Of a stretch of 64,000 nt of DNA, positions 27,261-35,674 are shown one piece after another. The stretch spans positions 1 to 64,000 of the forward strand of contig JBDTNQ010000001.1 in assembly GCA_039933635.1 (NCBI GenBank). The letters are read 5' to 3'. The DNA comes from JBDTNQ01 sp039933635 (GTDB lineage: Bacteria > Acidobacteriota > Vicinamibacteria > Vicinamibacterales > SCN-69-37). Within the stretch, counting starts at the first letter, position 1; each line of letters begins with the position of its first letter. A program made the position numbers and the translations under genes. Below the pieces are notes generated by a model. It saw nothing but the letters and a program-made list of their open reading frames with translations, had not been told where the DNA came from and did no database searches.

Positions 27261-28295
27261 TCACGGCGCGCCGGACCACGTGAGCGCGCTCGATCGGGCG
27301 GTCGTCCCGAACGCCGGTCTGGGATCCGCATCTGGAGATCGATTGAGGACGGGCCGCTGAAACGCGATACGCGCGCCGTCGAGATCGAACGTGTTGGGCT
27401 CAATCGTGGCGGTGGAATTCATCACCGATGCTATCGCCGTCACGTGGTTGTACCCGAGCGCGTGGCCAAGCTCGTGCGCCCGAACGGTCCGTCGAAAGGG
27501 ACTGGCCGAGCTGTCGAACACACGATCGATCACGATGATGGCGCTGACGACGTCCCCGGCGCCGTTCCACGCCCAGCGCGTGTATCCAGCGAAGCCCGTC
27601 GAGGCTGTCAGTCCGTCAGCGAGGGCGACGAGGACGATGCCGGGACGGGCGATGGCGATCGAATCACCTTCCGCTGCTGTTTCCCTCTGGACGTTCGAGA
27701 ACGCGGGAAAGACGCTACCGCTCAGCTGCGGCAGCGCCCACCCCAGGTCGGTGAGAATCGCCTCCGCTTCGGCGTCCGGCATCACCGCCGCGATCGCCGT
27801 GTACGCACTGTCGGTGAGCGTGGTGAACCGGAGCGCGCGCCGTTGCAGAACCACGGCTGGCGCGCTCGGCCACCGATGGAGTTCCCCGTTGTTCCCCCGG
27901 AACATCTGGTTGAACGCCGTGAGGTCAATCGTCGATGGCATCAGGCTCAGCGTGAGCGCCGTGCCCGGCACGACGGCCCACGTCGAGCGCTCGATGGTGG
28001 CAGGAGACGAGACGTTGACCGCACGGAGGCTCGCGCCGGCTCCGGAGGAAGCCAACGTGAACGAGCCGTCAGCCGCCCCGGTCGTGTCGCCCAGGCCATC
28101 GATGCGAATCGCGGCGCCTGGCACTGGCTGCCCCGTCACACCGTTGATGATCTGTCCCGAGATGGCAGGGGCGCCGGCCGGCGTCGCCGACGGCGATATG
28201 GCCGCGCTCGACGAGCGGCTGCAGCCCATCGCCCAGAGACCCGCGAGCAGGAGGCAGCCGGGGATGCGTCGCGAAGATCGCAGACCGCTCCTCAC
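27261..28295 (-). CDS. Lipoprotein metzincin protease with N-terminal carboxypeptidase-regulatory-like domain
   Basis: 344 aa from GTG 28295, overlapping the previous stop by 4 bp. Lipobox GLWAMGC near residue 25. A CarboxypepD_reg-like beta domain follows (ISGQIINGVTGQPVPGAAIR), then a region of about 150 residues and the metzincin site HELGHALGYNH with a Met-turn at SVMNS, the geometry of zinc proteases whose third ligand is His. Predicted to act at the cell surface or in the periplasm. Substrate unknown. Confidence 0.8.
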   Translation of the reverse strand: MRSGLRSSRRIPGCLLLAGLWAMGCSRSSSAAISPSATPAGAPAISGQIINGVTGQPVPGAAIRIDGLGDTTGAADGSFTLASSGAGASLRAVNVSSPATIERSTWAVVPGTALTLSLMPSTIDLTAFNQMFRGNNGELHRWPSAPAVVLQRRALRFTTLTDSAYTAIAAVMPDAEAEAILTDLGWALPQLSGSVFPAFSNVQRETAAEGDSIAIARPGIVLVALADGLTASTGFAGYTRWAWNGAGDVVSAIIVIDRVFDSSASPFRRTVRAHELGHALGYNHVTAIASVMNSTATIEPNTFDLDGARIAFQRPVLNRSPDADPRPAFGTTARSSALTWSGAP

Positions 28296-28489
28296 GTTCC
28301 CGTCTTCTTGCGAGGGCTCCGTCGACGACGAAGCACCGGGAGCAACGGCGCCTCCGCGGGCTCGACGGCGGCGCGCCGCTCCAGGAGCAGGTCCTCGGTG
28401 GCGGCGATCCGGCGATCGAGGTCGTCCACCCGGCTTTCGATCTTCTGTTTCAGCGAGTCGAGATGCTGTTGCGGCGTCTTCTTCGCCAT
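28292..28489 (-). CDS. Small coiled-coil protein
   Basis: 65 aa. Residues about 8-42 form a charged helix with heptads (LDSLKQKIESRVDDLDRRIA), and the C terminus is basic (VLRRRRSPRKKTG). It starts at ATG 28489 and is coupled by a 4-bp GTGA overlap to the metzincin gene. No family is recognised. The overlap and codon use match its neighbours, so it is probably translated. Confidence 0.6.
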   Translation of the reverse strand: MAKKTPQQHLDSLKQKIESRVDDLDRRIAATEDLLLERRAAVEPAEAPLLPVLRRRRSPRKKTGT

Positions 28490-28596
28490 GAAAGGGGGCG
28501 GCGTCGGTCACATCATAGCCCCGAAATCAGACCGTCTCGTGTGGATGCGCGTCCGAATGGGCAGTCCCCGCACCTGGGCCGCCAACCGGCAGGCGT

Positions 28597-28602
28597 TAGA
28601 AT
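28597..28602 (+). promoter_or_regulatory. -10 box TAGAAT for lolA
   Basis: TAGAAT ends 8 nt before the lolA ATG, which would put the transcription start at or next to the start codon. A GGAG also lies 5 nt before the ATG, so a leadered transcript from a different promoter is not excluded. Confidence 0.5.
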
Positions 28603-28610
28603 GGAGTTGC

Positions 28611-29255
28611 ATGCGAACCTTCCTCGTCTTGTCGCTCGCGGCGTTCTCCGCCGCGGCCGTCAGCGCACGGCAGGATGCGCCGCCGGACGCGGCCATGCTG
28701 GCCTCCCGGGTCCAGGCGCACTACACCACCGTTCGGGACTTCACCGCCGACTTCACCCTCACGCAGACGAGCGCCATGTTGCCGAAGCCCGTCGAGGAAC
28801 GCGGGGACGTCAAGATCAAGAAGCCCAGCCGGATGCGCTGGACCTACTCGACATCCAATAAGCAACAGTTCGTCTCGGACGGCACCCGTCTGTATTCATA
28901 CTTTCCGCAGGATCGGTACGCAACGACCACCGCGTTGCCCAAAGGCAATGAGGTGTCTACCGCCCTGCTGTTCCTCGCGGGGCGCGGCGATCTCACGCGC
29001 GACTTCGTGGCGAGCGTCCCGGACCAGCAGCCGTCGGGCGAATGGCGTCTGCTGCTCAAGCCCAAGGCGACGCAAGCCGATTTCAAGACCCTGACACTCG
29101 ACGTCGATCGCGCCACGCTTGCGCTTCGCGGATTCACGGTGGTCGACGACCAGGGCGCGATTTCGAGATTCCGCTTCCTGAACCTGCGCGAAAACCGCGG
29201 GCTCACGGACAAGGAATTCGAATTCACGATTCCGAAGGGCGTGGATCTACGGTGA
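28611..29255 (+). CDS. lolA: Outer-membrane lipoprotein carrier protein LolA
   Basis: Periplasmic chaperone that ferries lipoproteins from LolCDE to the outer membrane. 214 aa with a signal peptide (about 1-20). Landmarks: LASRVQAHYTTVRDFTADFT, ERGDVKIKKPSRMRWTY, DGTRLYSYFPQ and FKTLTLDVD. The ATG 28611 is preferred over upstream codons because it begins the signal peptide. It overlaps the secretin gene by 4 bp. Confidence 0.88.
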   Translation: MRTFLVLSLAAFSAAAVSARQDAPPDAAMLASRVQAHYTTVRDFTADFTLTQTSAMLPKPVEERGDVKIKKPSRMRWTYSTSNKQQFVSDGTRLYSYFPQDRYATTTALPKGNEVSTALLFLAGRGDLTRDFVASVPDQQPSGEWRLLLKPKATQADFKTLTLDVDRATLALRGFTVVDDQGAISRFRFLNLRENRGLTDKEFEFTIPKGVDLR

Positions 29256-31030
29256 TTGGCCGCTTGTGCTGCGCCCTGATCGCGGCCGCGCTCCTGACCG
29301 CCTGCGCGTCGACCGGCCTCAAGCAGGCGCAAGCCGCCGACGACCTCCAGGACTACGACCTCGCCGTCGCGCGCTACGCCAAGGTCGCGCGTGAACATCC
29401 CGAGAATCGAGAGGCCACCTCCGGTCTCGAGCGCGCCAAGTTGCGCGCCTCGGACGCGCACTTCGTACGAGGCCGGCGGCTGTTCGGGCAGGGCCGGTTC
29501 GACGACGCCGTCCTCGAGCTCCAGCTGGCCAGCGAATTGAATCCGAGCAACGGCGACGCGGCCAATAGCCTGCGCGAAGTGCGCCTCGCGTTGCGCGCGC
29601 GGGTCAGCCGCTCCGAATCGGGGCAAACATCGCTCGAGACGCTCCTCGAGCGGACGCGTGACCTCGCACCGGCCGGCTACGAGCTGCCCGACGCCCCACT
29701 CACCGCACAGATCGCCACGGGCCAGCAGGCAACGGCGCGAACGGTGTTCCTGACCATCGCGCGCCTCGCCAGTCTCTCCGTCACGTTCGATCCCGCCTTC
29801 CGCGATGTGCCCGCCGTGGTCAACCTGCGCAGCGGGATGACGGTGAAGCAGGCGCTCGACGCGGTGTCCGGAGCGACCAACACCTTCTACCAGGTCACCG
29901 CGCCCTCCACGATCGTGGTCGTACCCGACACGCCGGCGCTGCGGCGCGAGTACGTCACCGAGGTCGTGCGGCAGTTCACGGTGCAGAACCTGGATATCAA
30001 AGAGGCGATGGACGCTCTGCGCGTGGTGGCCGACGCGCGCTACATCTCGCAGATTACCGGGACCAACACCATCCTCATCCGCGACACCCCCGAGCGCATG
30101 CAGGTGATTGGCCGGTTCCTGAGCGCCTTCGACAAGGCCAAGCCCGAGCTCGTCGTCGACGTCGAGGTCCTCGAGGTCAATCGGACGCAGCTGCGGGAGT
30201 ACGGCTTGCAGATCGCATCGGCCGGATCGACAGGCATCGACGGCGCGGCGGACGTGAACAAGGACGGTGGCGTCTCGCTGCAGTCCCTGCGCAACCTGAG
30301 CCAGACCGACGTCCTCATGACCGGCATTCCGGCGCTGTACTATCGGCTCCTGAAAACGGACACGCGCACGCGCACGCTGGCCAGCCCGCACATCCGGATG
30401 TCGGACGGCATCACGTCCACCGCGCGCTTCGGCCAGGAAGTGCCGGTGCCGACCCTCACGATTGCGCCCATCACCCAGGGCGGCGTCAACATCCAGCCGC
30501 AGACCCAGTTCTCCTACAAGACGATTGGCGTCAACATCGGTATCACGCCGCGCACGCATCCCAATGACGACGTCACGCTGGCCCTCAACATCGAGCTGAG
30601 TACGCTGGGCACGGCGGGCTTCGACGGTCTGCCGACGTTCGGCACCCGCAACGTGCAGACGTCCATCCGGTTGAAAGACGGCGAGACCAACATCCTCGCC
30701 GGGCTGATTCGCGAGGATGAGCGCGAGGAGCGCCAGACGATCCCCGGTCTGGGCTCGGTGCCCGTGCTCGGAAACCTGTTTGGCCGAAACCATCGCGACG
30801 CGCAGCAGACGGACGTGGTCATCATGCTGACGCCGCACATCATTCGCGTGCTCGATCTCGACGAGGACGACCTCCGCCCGCTGCGCATGCCGCGCGAAGG
30901 CACAGGCAACGCGGGCATTTCGATCTTCAGCCCCGAGCCGCCAGTCCCCTCTCCGCCGCGTGCACCGCAGGTGCCGACCCAGACCGCGCCGCCCCCCGTG
31001 CCGGCACCACCTGGCATCGGGCGACCGTAA
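29252..31030 (+). CDS. TPR-secretin lipoprotein (GspD/PilQ superfamily)
   Basis: 592 aa from GTG 29252. Lipobox LLTACAS (Cys about 16), TPR-like helices (about 25-110), a secretin/TonB short N-terminal domain (LASLSVTFDPAFRDVP), N1-type domains and a C-terminal secretin domain ending VVIMLTPHIIRVLD, then a Pro-rich tail of about 40 residues. It is an outer-membrane channel for some secretion or pilus-like apparatus, but no ATPase, pseudopilin or platform gene is adjacent. Its partners must be encoded elsewhere, or it has been recruited alone. Confidence 0.85.
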   Translation: MIGRLCCALIAAALLTACASTGLKQAQAADDLQDYDLAVARYAKVAREHPENREATSGLERAKLRASDAHFVRGRRLFGQGRFDDAVLELQLASELNPSNGDAANSLREVRLALRARVSRSESGQTSLETLLERTRDLAPAGYELPDAPLTAQIATGQQATARTVFLTIARLASLSVTFDPAFRDVPAVVNLRSGMTVKQALDAVSGATNTFYQVTAPSTIVVVPDTPALRREYVTEVVRQFTVQNLDIKEAMDALRVVADARYISQITGTNTILIRDTPERMQVIGRFLSAFDKAKPELVVDVEVLEVNRTQLREYGLQIASAGSTGIDGAADVNKDGGVSLQSLRNLSQTDVLMTGIPALYYRLLKTDTRTRTLASPHIRMSDGITSTARFGQEVPVPTLTIAPITQGGVNIQPQTQFSYKTIGVNIGITPRTHPNDDVTLALNIELSTLGTAGFDGLPTFGTRNVQTSIRLKDGETNILAGLIREDEREERQTIPGLGSVPVLGNLFGRNHRDAQQTDVVIMLTPHIIRVLDLDEDDLRPLRMPREGTGNAGISIFSPEPPVPSPPRAPQVPTQTAPPPVPAPPGIGRP

Positions 31031-31040
31031 GAGCGGCCTG

Positions 31041-31061
31041 CCGCGGACCTGAAGTCCGCGG
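31041..31061. terminator. Palindromic element, copy 2, between convergent genes
   Basis: CCGCGGAC (31041-31048) and GTCCGCGG (31054-31061) form a perfect 8-bp stem with loop CTGAA, between the secretin stop and the murA stop. It could serve both strands as a 3' hairpin. The core GGACCTGAAGTCC is shared, in inverse orientation, with the elements at 3256 and 44279. Confidence 0.65.
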
Positions 31062-31076
31062 CTCCACGGACAGGGC

Positions 31077-32333
31077 CTAGTCGATGCGCTGAACGTCGGC
31101 GCCGAGCGCGGTCAGCCGTGACACAAGCTGACCGTAGCCGCGCTCGACGGTTTCTATTTCGAGAACGGTGCTCTGTCCGTCGGCCACGAGCGCAGCCGCA
31201 ATGAGCGCCATGCCGGATCGAATGTCGCGGCTATCGAGTGTGCGCCCGCGAAGTCTGGTCGGGCCGCTGACGATGATGCGGTGCGGGTCGCAGAGAAACA
31301 GGTCGGCTCGCATCGAACTCAACTGCTCGAGCGCAAAGAGGCGCAGCTCGTACATCCAGTCGTGCACCAGGGTTTGCCCCTGGGCCTGCGTCGCCAGCAC
31401 GGTGACGAGGCTGACGATGTCGCTCGGGAAACCGGGCCAGAGGCCCGTGGTGATGCGGCGCGCGCCCACCAGCGAGGAACGTCCCACCGAGAAGCGACCG
31501 TCCTCCAGGGTGAAGCTGAGGTGCATCTCGGCGAGCACCGCGGCAATCGGCTCGAGGTCCTCGGCGTGGACGCCGGTCACTTCCACTTCCCCACCAGTCA
31601 CCGCACCGACGACCGCCCAGGATGCCGCCTCAATGTAGTCCCCGCGCAACGTGTGGACGGCGCCGCTGAGGCGAGCGGGCGGTTCGACGCGAATCGTGGA
31701 CATGCCGACGCCGGTGATCCCGGCACCCATCGACTGCAGAAACACGCACAGCTCCGCGACGTGCGGCTCGCAGGCGGCATTGCGGATTTCCGTAGCGCCG
31801 CGCGCCTGCGCCGCCGCGAGCAAGGCGGTCTCGGTGCCGGTCACCGACGCCTCGAGTAGGTACATGGACGCCCCATGCAGCCCATCGGGCGCTTCAAGCT
31901 GATGGCCGGCGGACACGTCGACGATGCGCGCGCCCATGGCCAGCATGGCGCGCAGGTGCGTCGCAATCGTCCGCCGCGCCGGAAAATCGCCACCGGGAGG
32001 CGCGATCGCGGCGCGGCCCGTACGCCCGAGCAGCGCCCCGAGCAGCAGCACGGATCCACGCAGCCGGCCGACGAGCGACGGCTCGGGCTCGGACGTCAGG
32101 ATGTCCTGGCACGTCACCTTGACCGTGGAGCCCGACCGCTCGACGCTGGCGCCCAGCGACCGCAGCAGGTCGATCATGACGGCGACATCGCGAATCGCCG
32201 GCACGTTCCGAACCTCGCAGGTCTCCGTGGTCAGCAAACAGGCCGCGAGGATCGGCAGCGCAGCGTTCTTGTTCCCTTCGACCTCAATCCGCCCCGAGAG
32301 ACTGCGGCCACCCTGAATGACGAGCTGTGACAT
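31077..32333 (-). CDS. murA: UDP-N-acetylglucosamine 1-carboxyvinyltransferase, Asp-type
   Basis: First committed step of peptidoglycan synthesis, adding enolpyruvate to UDP-GlcNAc. 418 aa, normal length. NKNAALP with Lys22, PGFPSD (Asp that deprotonates the substrate) and DIRSGMAL (Arg near 397) are present. The active-site loop PGG(C)xIGxRP reads PPGGDFPARRT, so the usual Cys is Asp116. Natural Asp variants such as the mycobacterial enzyme are active but fosfomycin-insensitive, so the same is inferred here. The start has AGGGGCA upstream. Confidence 0.92.
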   Translation of the reverse strand: MSQLVIQGGRSLSGRIEVEGNKNAALPILAACLLTTETCEVRNVPAIRDVAVMIDLLRSLGASVERSGSTVKVTCQDILTSEPEPSLVGRLRGSVLLLGALLGRTGRAAIAPPGGDFPARRTIATHLRAMLAMGARIVDVSAGHQLEAPDGLHGASMYLLEASVTGTETALLAAAQARGATEIRNAACEPHVAELCVFLQSMGAGITGVGMSTIRVEPPARLSGAVHTLRGDYIEAASWAVVGAVTGGEVEVTGVHAEDLEPIAAVLAEMHLSFTLEDGRFSVGRSSLVGARRITTGLWPGFPSDIVSLVTVLATQAQGQTLVHDWMYELRLFALEQLSSMRADLFLCDPHRIIVSGPTRLRGRTLDSRDIRSGMALIAAALVADGQSTVLEIETVERGYGQLVSRLTALGADVQRID

Positions 32334-32391
32334 ATTGCCCCTGCGAAACTGCGGCCCCTTGACTCAAGACACCGGAGCCACGCCAAACGTT

Positions 32392-33327
32392 CTAGAAACC
32401 CAAGCAGACGATCTCGTCACGCAAGGCGACGCCAAACTGCGTGCGCACGGCCGTGCGCGCCAACTCGATCAGCGCCCGAATGTCCGCGGCCGTGGCCCCA
32501 CCATCATTCACGATGAAGTTCGCATGGTGGTCCGAAATCCGCGCGCCACCCACGCGGTGACCCTTGAGACCGGCCCGATCGACCAGGGCGCCGGCCGAGC
32601 GAGGGATACCCGCGGGGACGGCATCGCCCGCTCCGGGGTTCTGGAAGATGCACCCGGCACTGGGAGTCGCGAGCGGCTGGGTGGACTTGCGATAGTGCAG
32701 CGACTCGCGCGCCACGGCTCGCAGCTCGCCGGGCTCGGCCTTCGAAACCCTGAACTCGGCCCAGATCAAGATCTCGCCCGTCCGCTGCAGCCGGCTCATG
32801 TCGTAGGCGAAGCCAAGTGCGGTCCCGGCGGCGACGGCTGAGTGCCCGTCCCTGGTCATGACCTGCGCGGTGGTCACCAGATCGCCAATGTTGCGGCCTC
32901 CCCAGTGTGCGTTCCCATAGATCGCCCCGCCGACGGTGCCTGGCGTGCCTGCCCACGCCTCGAGCGCCGCGAGTCCGCGCCCGATGGTCCACCGCACGAG
33001 GCCATTGATCGTCACGCCGGCATCCGCCCGCACCAGATCCGGTGCCGGCTGGTGGATGGACGTGAGGTGCAGGCGAACCACGAGGCCCACGACGCCCGCG
33101 TCGGCGACGAGCACGTTCGACCCGCCACCCAGCAACGAGACCGCCACGCCGGATCGCGTCGCATCAGCCACGATCGCTTCGAGCTCAGCCACCGAACGGA
33201 TGTCGACAAGCCACTGGGCGGGTCCGCCCACACGAAACGTCGTGAGTGCCGCCAGCGGCGCGTTGGCGCGCCAGCGATCGGGACCGAGCCGGGCCGCCCA
33301 CCGCCCCGCGAAGGTCGCGTCGGGCAT
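32392..33327 (-). CDS. murB: UDP-N-acetylenolpyruvoylglucosamine reductase
   Basis: FAD/NADPH enzyme that reduces enolpyruvyl-UDP-GlcNAc to UDP-MurNAc. 311 aa from ATG 33327, whose first base is also the last base of the mpl stop; GTG 33330 is an alternative. FAD motif LLGGGSNVLVAD, GTPGTVGGAIYGNAH, catalytic Arg in YRKST and the proton-donor loop PSAGCIFQNP, where the usual Ser is Cys. HANFIVN is the type II signature. Function is secure. Confidence 0.94.
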   Translation of the reverse strand: MPDATFAGRWAARLGPDRWRANAPLAALTTFRVGGPAQWLVDIRSVAELEAIVADATRSGVAVSLLGGGSNVLVADAGVVGLVVRLHLTSIHQPAPDLVRADAGVTINGLVRWTIGRGLAALEAWAGTPGTVGGAIYGNAHWGGRNIGDLVTTAQVMTRDGHSAVAAGTALGFAYDMSRLQRTGEILIWAEFRVSKAEPGELRAVARESLHYRKSTQPLATPSAGCIFQNPGAGDAVPAGIPRSAGALVDRAGLKGHRVGGARISDHHANFIVNDGGATAADIRALIELARTAVRTQFGVALRDEIVCLGF

Positions 33328-34727
33328 CACGCGCGGAGGGCCTGCAGCAGCTTGTCGTGAATGCCCTCGAAGCCGCCATTGGACATGACGACCACCAGAT
33401 CGCCCTCCCTGGCCTCGGCCACGACGGTGCGCACGATGTCGTCGGCTTTAGGAATCAGCCTCGCGTGCATTCCGCCGCGGCGCAGGTCGTCCACCAGCTC
33501 CTCCACATTCAACCGCTCATCATCGGGCAGGGTGCTGCGAAACACCGCAGCGAAAATGACCTCGCTCGCGCCCGATTCGGCAAATGCGCGGGCGAAATCC
33601 TGCTGAAAGACGCGCCGGCAGGACGTGGCGGATCGGGGTTCGAAGATCGCCCAGATGCGGCGATCGGGATTGGACCAGCGGACGGCTCTCAGCGTTTCGA
33701 GAATCGCCGTGGGATGGTGGGCGAAGTCGTCGTACACCGACACGCCCCGCGCCGTCCCGCGCAGTTCGAGCCGACGGCGGACGCCTTCGAACCGTGAGAG
33801 CCCGTGCTGCAGTTCGGCGGCGCTGGCGCCCACGGCATGACCGGCGGCGATGGCGGCCAGGGCATTCCGCACGTTGTGCACCCCGTGCAGGGGCGTCACG
33901 AACTGGCCAAACGGCTCGCGGTGATAGGACACGTCGAAGGCCACGCGGCCCTGATCGGACCGGATATCCGTCGCGCGCCAGTCCGCGTCCGGCGAATCGA
34001 TCCCGAACGTTTCGACGGATCCGCGCGCCTGTGCCGCAAGCCGTAACGCCTCGGGGCTATCGGCGCCAATGATTGTGCGGCCGGTCCGCGGCACCAGCGC
34101 GAGCAATCGCCGAAAGGCAATGCGCAGCGATTCCATGTCCGGATAGATGTCCGCGTGGTCGTACTCGAGGTTGCCGACCACCGCGATATCAGGCAGGTAC
34201 TTGAGAAACTTTGCGGTCTTGTCGAAGAAGGCGCTGTCGTACTCGTCTCCCTCGATCACGAAGTCGCGCCCCTGTCCGAGACGGTAGCTCCCACCGAAGT
34301 TCAGCGCGATGCCGCCGACGAGCACGCTCGGGTCGCGCCCCGCATCCGTCAGCAGCCAGCCCGTCAACGCGGTCGTTGTCGTCTTGCCATGGGTTCCGGC
34401 AATGACGATCGATCGCGACTGCCACAGGAACTCATCGCGAATGGCCGCCGGCATCGAGACGAACCGGATCTTGCGATCGAGGACCTCCTCGAGCTCCGGG
34501 TTGCCACGCGAGATGGCGTTGCCGACGACGACCAGGTCGATCTCCGGTGTGATCTGCTCGGCACGATAGCCGTCGAACACGCGGATGGACTCGCGCACGA
34601 GGAAGTCGCTCATCGGCGGATACACCGCGTGATCCGACCCCTGGACGTCGTGGCCGCGAGCCTTGAACATCGCGGCGAGCGTCGCCATGGCGGTGCCACA
34701 GACTCCGATGAAATGAATACGCGCCAT
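33327..34727 (-). CDS. mpl: UDP-MurNAc:L-alanyl-gamma-D-glutamyl-meso-DAP ligase (muropeptide recycling)
   Basis: Reattaches recycled tripeptide to UDP-MurNAc. 466 aa, Mur ligase family: P-loop GTHGKTTTTA, EGDEYDSAFFDK, VYDDFAHHPTAI and VMSNGGFEGIHDKLL. The N-terminal VYPPMSDFL and GNAISRGNPELE, and the FFDK and SNGGF motifs, are specific for Mpl, not MurC. Neighbours nagZ and ldcA, which free and trim the peptide, fit the recycling role. The stop overlaps murB and ldcA lies 2 bp upstream. Confidence 0.92.
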   Translation of the reverse strand: MARIHFIGVCGTAMATLAAMFKARGHDVQGSDHAVYPPMSDFLVRESIRVFDGYRAEQITPEIDLVVVGNAISRGNPELEEVLDRKIRFVSMPAAIRDEFLWQSRSIVIAGTHGKTTTTALTGWLLTDAGRDPSVLVGGIALNFGGSYRLGQGRDFVIEGDEYDSAFFDKTAKFLKYLPDIAVVGNLEYDHADIYPDMESLRIAFRRLLALVPRTGRTIIGADSPEALRLAAQARGSVETFGIDSPDADWRATDIRSDQGRVAFDVSYHREPFGQFVTPLHGVHNVRNALAAIAAGHAVGASAAELQHGLSRFEGVRRRLELRGTARGVSVYDDFAHHPTAILETLRAVRWSNPDRRIWAIFEPRSATSCRRVFQQDFARAFAESGASEVIFAAVFRSTLPDDERLNVEELVDDLRRGGMHARLIPKADDIVRTVVAEAREGDLVVVMSNGGFEGIHDKLLQALRA

Positions 34728-34729
34728 GG

Positions 34730-35674
34730 TCAGCCGGCGGCCGCCTCCTCAACGATGAGTCGCGGCTGCGACTCGCCGAGCACGCGAGTCTCGACGCCGA
34801 ACGGCAGCGACACCATCGGCGTGGTTGTGTGCCCGGATGAAAAGCCGAACAGAACTGGCCCCGGAAAATCGGCGAAGAACTCCGCAATGACGGCCCGTGC
34901 CGTGACGCGGCCGCCCGGCTCGTCACAGCGGGACATCTGCCCGCACACGATGGCCGACAGGTGCGCCAGGCGCCCGCTCTGGCGAAGCTGCGTCAGCATG
35001 CGGCGAATCCGGAACGGCCGTTCCGCCACGTCCTCGATGAACAGCACCGCGCCTCGAGGCGGGACGAAACAGTAGGGCGTCCCCAGCGTGGCCACGAGTT
35101 GCGTCAGCGTGCCGCCGACCAGTGGACCGCTGGCGGCGCCGGGCCGGATGACCTCGAGCGTGGGGCCGGTCAGTTCTCCCAAAGGCTCTGTGCTCAGGCT
35201 CCCCAGCAAAGACGCGCGGTCGTACTCCGCCTCACCGACCGCGAGACGGCCTTCGAGCATGGCGCCGTGAACGGACGTGATGCCGACGTGGCCATTGAGC
35301 CAGGCGTGAAGCGAGGTGAGATCGCTGTAGCCGACGAAGGCCTTCGGCGATTCGCGGAAGGTTCGCGCGTCGAGGAGCGGCAGCACCTCGGCACTCCCGT
35401 AGCCCCCTCGCACCGCAATCAGCGCATCGACGTCGTCTCGCGTGACGGCCTCGACCAGGGCTCGAGCGCGCACGTCGGCCGGCCCAGCCACGATGTCGCC
35501 GCGCTCGAACACGGAGGACTCGAACACGGCGGCGAATCCAAGGCGCTTCAATTCAGCCACCCCAGCGTCGAACTGCTCCCACTTGAACGGGCTCGCCGGC
35601 GCAACGATGGCGATGGCCGCTCCTGGCCGCACCGGCCTGAACTTCGTGAGGCCGCCCCGCGTGCGAGCGGTCAC
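34730..35674 (-). CDS. ldcA: LD-carboxypeptidase (murein tetrapeptide carboxypeptidase)
   Basis: Trims the terminal D-Ala from tetrapeptide muropeptides to the tripeptide used by Mpl. 314 aa, S66 family. Nucleophile Ser in VGYSDLTSLH, then the Glu/His pair (LFIEDV and FGFSSGHTTT), and AVRGGYGS. GTG 35674 gives a 4-bp GTGA overlap with nagZ; GTG 35680 is equally usable and adds two residues. LD-carboxypeptidase activity is inferred from the cluster; the related MccF immunity proteins share the fold. Confidence 0.9.
   Translation of the reverse strand: MTARTRGGLTKFRPVRPGAAIAIVAPASPFKWEQFDAGVAELKRLGFAAVFESSVFERGDIVAGPADVRARALVEAVTRDDVDALIAVRGGYGSAEVLPLLDARTFRESPKAFVGYSDLTSLHAWLNGHVGITSVHGAMLEGRLAVGEAEYDRASLLGSLSTEPLGELTGPTLEVIRPGAASGPLVGGTLTQLVATLGTPYCFVPPRGAVLFIEDVAERPFRIRRMLTQLRQSGRLAHLSAIVCGQMSRCDEPGGRVTARAVIAEFFADFPGPVLFGFSSGHTTTPMVSLPFGVETRVLGESQPRLIVEEAAAG

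Noticed and set aside
28844..30838. Open frame of more than 600 codons opposite lolA and the secretin gene
   Set aside because: It lacks a family, a ribosome-binding site and normal composition, and is the mirror of well-supported genes on the other strand. High GC makes such long empty frames common here.
33327..34727. Assignment as MurC
   Set aside because: The Mur ligase has VYPPMS, GNAISRGNP, AFFDK and MSNGGFEGIHDK, which are Mpl features; nagZ and ldcA next door agree.
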